A stretch of DNA of 64,000 nucleotides. Origin: an uncultured Pseudomonadota bacterium. Its GTDB lineage: Bacteria; Myxococcota_A; UBA796; GCA-2862545. Numbering within the stretch: position 1 is the first letter of the stretch; every line of letters begins with the position of its first letter. Positions 63,578 to 64,000 of the stretch are shown in pieces. Under the pieces are notes generated by a model. It was not told the origin of the DNA and made no database searches. It worked only from the letters and a program-made list of their open reading frames with translations. The stretch lies in assembly GCA_903861005.1 (NCBI GenBank), contig CAIOSP010000017.1, forward strand, positions 50,288-114,287. The letters run 5' to 3'. The translations under genes were made by a program, and so were the position numbers.

Positions 63578-63652
63578 CGGCATACGGGATCACCGAAAGG
63601 GGTTGCAATTCGTGTCCATCACAGGCATCTTGGGGCACGCATTGGAGGACCC

Positions 63653-64000
63653 ATGGGCGGTACACGCGCAGTGCTGCTTTTTTCGTTCGTGACCGCTTGC
63701 GGCTCTCTTCAGGGCTTCGCGGGCAAGGACACGTCCGTTCCGACGGATGATCCCGTCATCTCGGACACCGATCCGGACGGCACGGTGGCCGACACCGACA
63801 TCGCCTGGGACACGGGCAACTCCGGTGGCGTGGGCAGCGGCGGCAGCTCTGGCGGCGGCGCTGGTGGTGGCGGCAGCTCGGGCGGCGGCGGCGGCGGCTC
63901 GGGCGGCGGCGGCGGTGGCGGTGGCGGTGGCGGTGGCGGTGGCGGTGGCGGTGGCGGTACGCCGATTGACACTGGCGCGCCCGGAACCCCCGGCGGCGGC
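63653..64000 (+). CDS. Poly-glycine lipoprotein (3' end outside the window)
   Basis: 116 codons are visible, open at the window end. ATG 63653 is preceded by GGAGG. Lipobox FVTAC with Cys16, then a SDTDPDGTVADTDIAWDTG linker and a Gly/Ser run ending in about 19 consecutive Gly, followed by TPIDTGAPGTPGGG. The layout matches the lipoprotein at 52438-53100: Cys, DTD linker, poly-Gly, then a mature domain that here lies beyond the window. The poly-Gly is probably a flexible spacer keeping that domain off the membrane. Confidence 0.78.
   Translation, partial: MGGTRAVLLFSFVTACGSLQGFAGKDTSVPTDDPVISDTDPDGTVADTDIAWDTGNSGGVGSGGSSGGGAGGGGSSGGGGGGSGGGGGGGGGGGGGGGGGGGTPIDTGAPGTPGGG
63910..63958. repeat. 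(GGTGGC)n microsatellite encoding poly-Gly
   Basis: About eight GGTGGC hexamers in a row code alternating Gly codons inside the lipoprotein linker. Hexamer units keep the frame on slippage, so length could vary between strains without breaking the gene. The antisense reading as poly-Pro is not a gene. Confidence 0.85.

Noticed and set aside
63709..63972. Minus-strand poly-Pro reading frame
   Set aside because: Complement of the Gly microsatellite; no start context and no other sequence features.

Overview
The window is high-GC, densely coded DNA from a Gram-negative bacterium that most resembles Myxococcota (the former Deltaproteobacteria). The reasons are three proteins ending in a Cys / hydrophobic / Arg-cluster tail of the MYXO-CTERM type, Asp-Thr-Asp-rich linkers in many exported proteins, MopE-type and thrombospondin-type-3 calcium-binding repeats, a serine/threonine kinase fused to an ATPase and TPRs, and about a dozen predicted lipoproteins. 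No phage, insertion sequence, integrase or CRISPR array was seen. The longest gene-free stretch is about 270 bp.

Region by region. 1-10.3 kb: the 3' part of a giant repeat protein (at least 44 CDxC units of 21 aa, then seven MopE repeats and a C-terminal anchor), start/stop-coupled to a MopE-repeat lipoprotein; then a coupled trio of molybdopterin oxidoreductase, MOSC protein and MobA; then a CARDB-repeat surface protein. 10.3-19.4 kb: a TPMT-type methyltransferase, the kinase-ATPase-TPR regulator, a thiolase / two-domain FabG / MaoC-hydratase set arranged like mycobacterial fadA2-fabG4-htdX, and an RsmC-like rRNA methyltransferase. 19.5-31.5 kb: a tandem-fused tetraheme DHOR lipoprotein, a PQQ-type propeller and a SUMF1-fold lipoprotein, a small MYXO-CTERM protein, a class A beta-lactamase-like serine hydrolase, a thioesterase and HD-domain pair, an aldehyde dehydrogenase, a lipoprotein and ClpP.

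31.8-45.6 kb: a polytopic membrane protein, a lipoprotein and an M20 peptidase whose divergent start codons overlap, a TolB-like propeller lipoprotein, a DUF1990/SDR pair, a metallophosphoesterase, CreA, a possibly truncated IPT/propeller ORF, a PAS-PAS-CxxC protein, a large alpha/beta-hydrolase lipoprotein and a beta-barrel-like protein. 45.6-54.2 kb: tRNA-Leu(GAG) with promoter and terminator, a hydrolase, a GldA / GldF-GldG-fusion / DUF4340 ABC system, a small ORF, a cytochrome c lipoprotein, a lipoprotein with a TTG start, and an unusual regulator (AraC-family N-terminal domain joined to an OmpR-type winged helix).

54.3-64 kb: a forward run probably controlled by that regulator (histidine phosphatase, acyl-CoA dehydrogenase, APH-type kinase, AEC permease). 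The dehydrogenase and kinase match the ACAD10/11 pairing that is linked to 4-hydroxy acid breakdown. It is followed by a PaaI thioesterase coupled to a ThDP-dependent lyase, a long-form GAPDH coupled to a lipoprotein, a GNAT acetyltransferase, a SUI1/YciH factor, and a poly-glycine lipoprotein cut by the window end. The recurring themes are cell-envelope display (lipoproteins, sorted proteins, calcium-binding repeats) and acyl-CoA metabolism.
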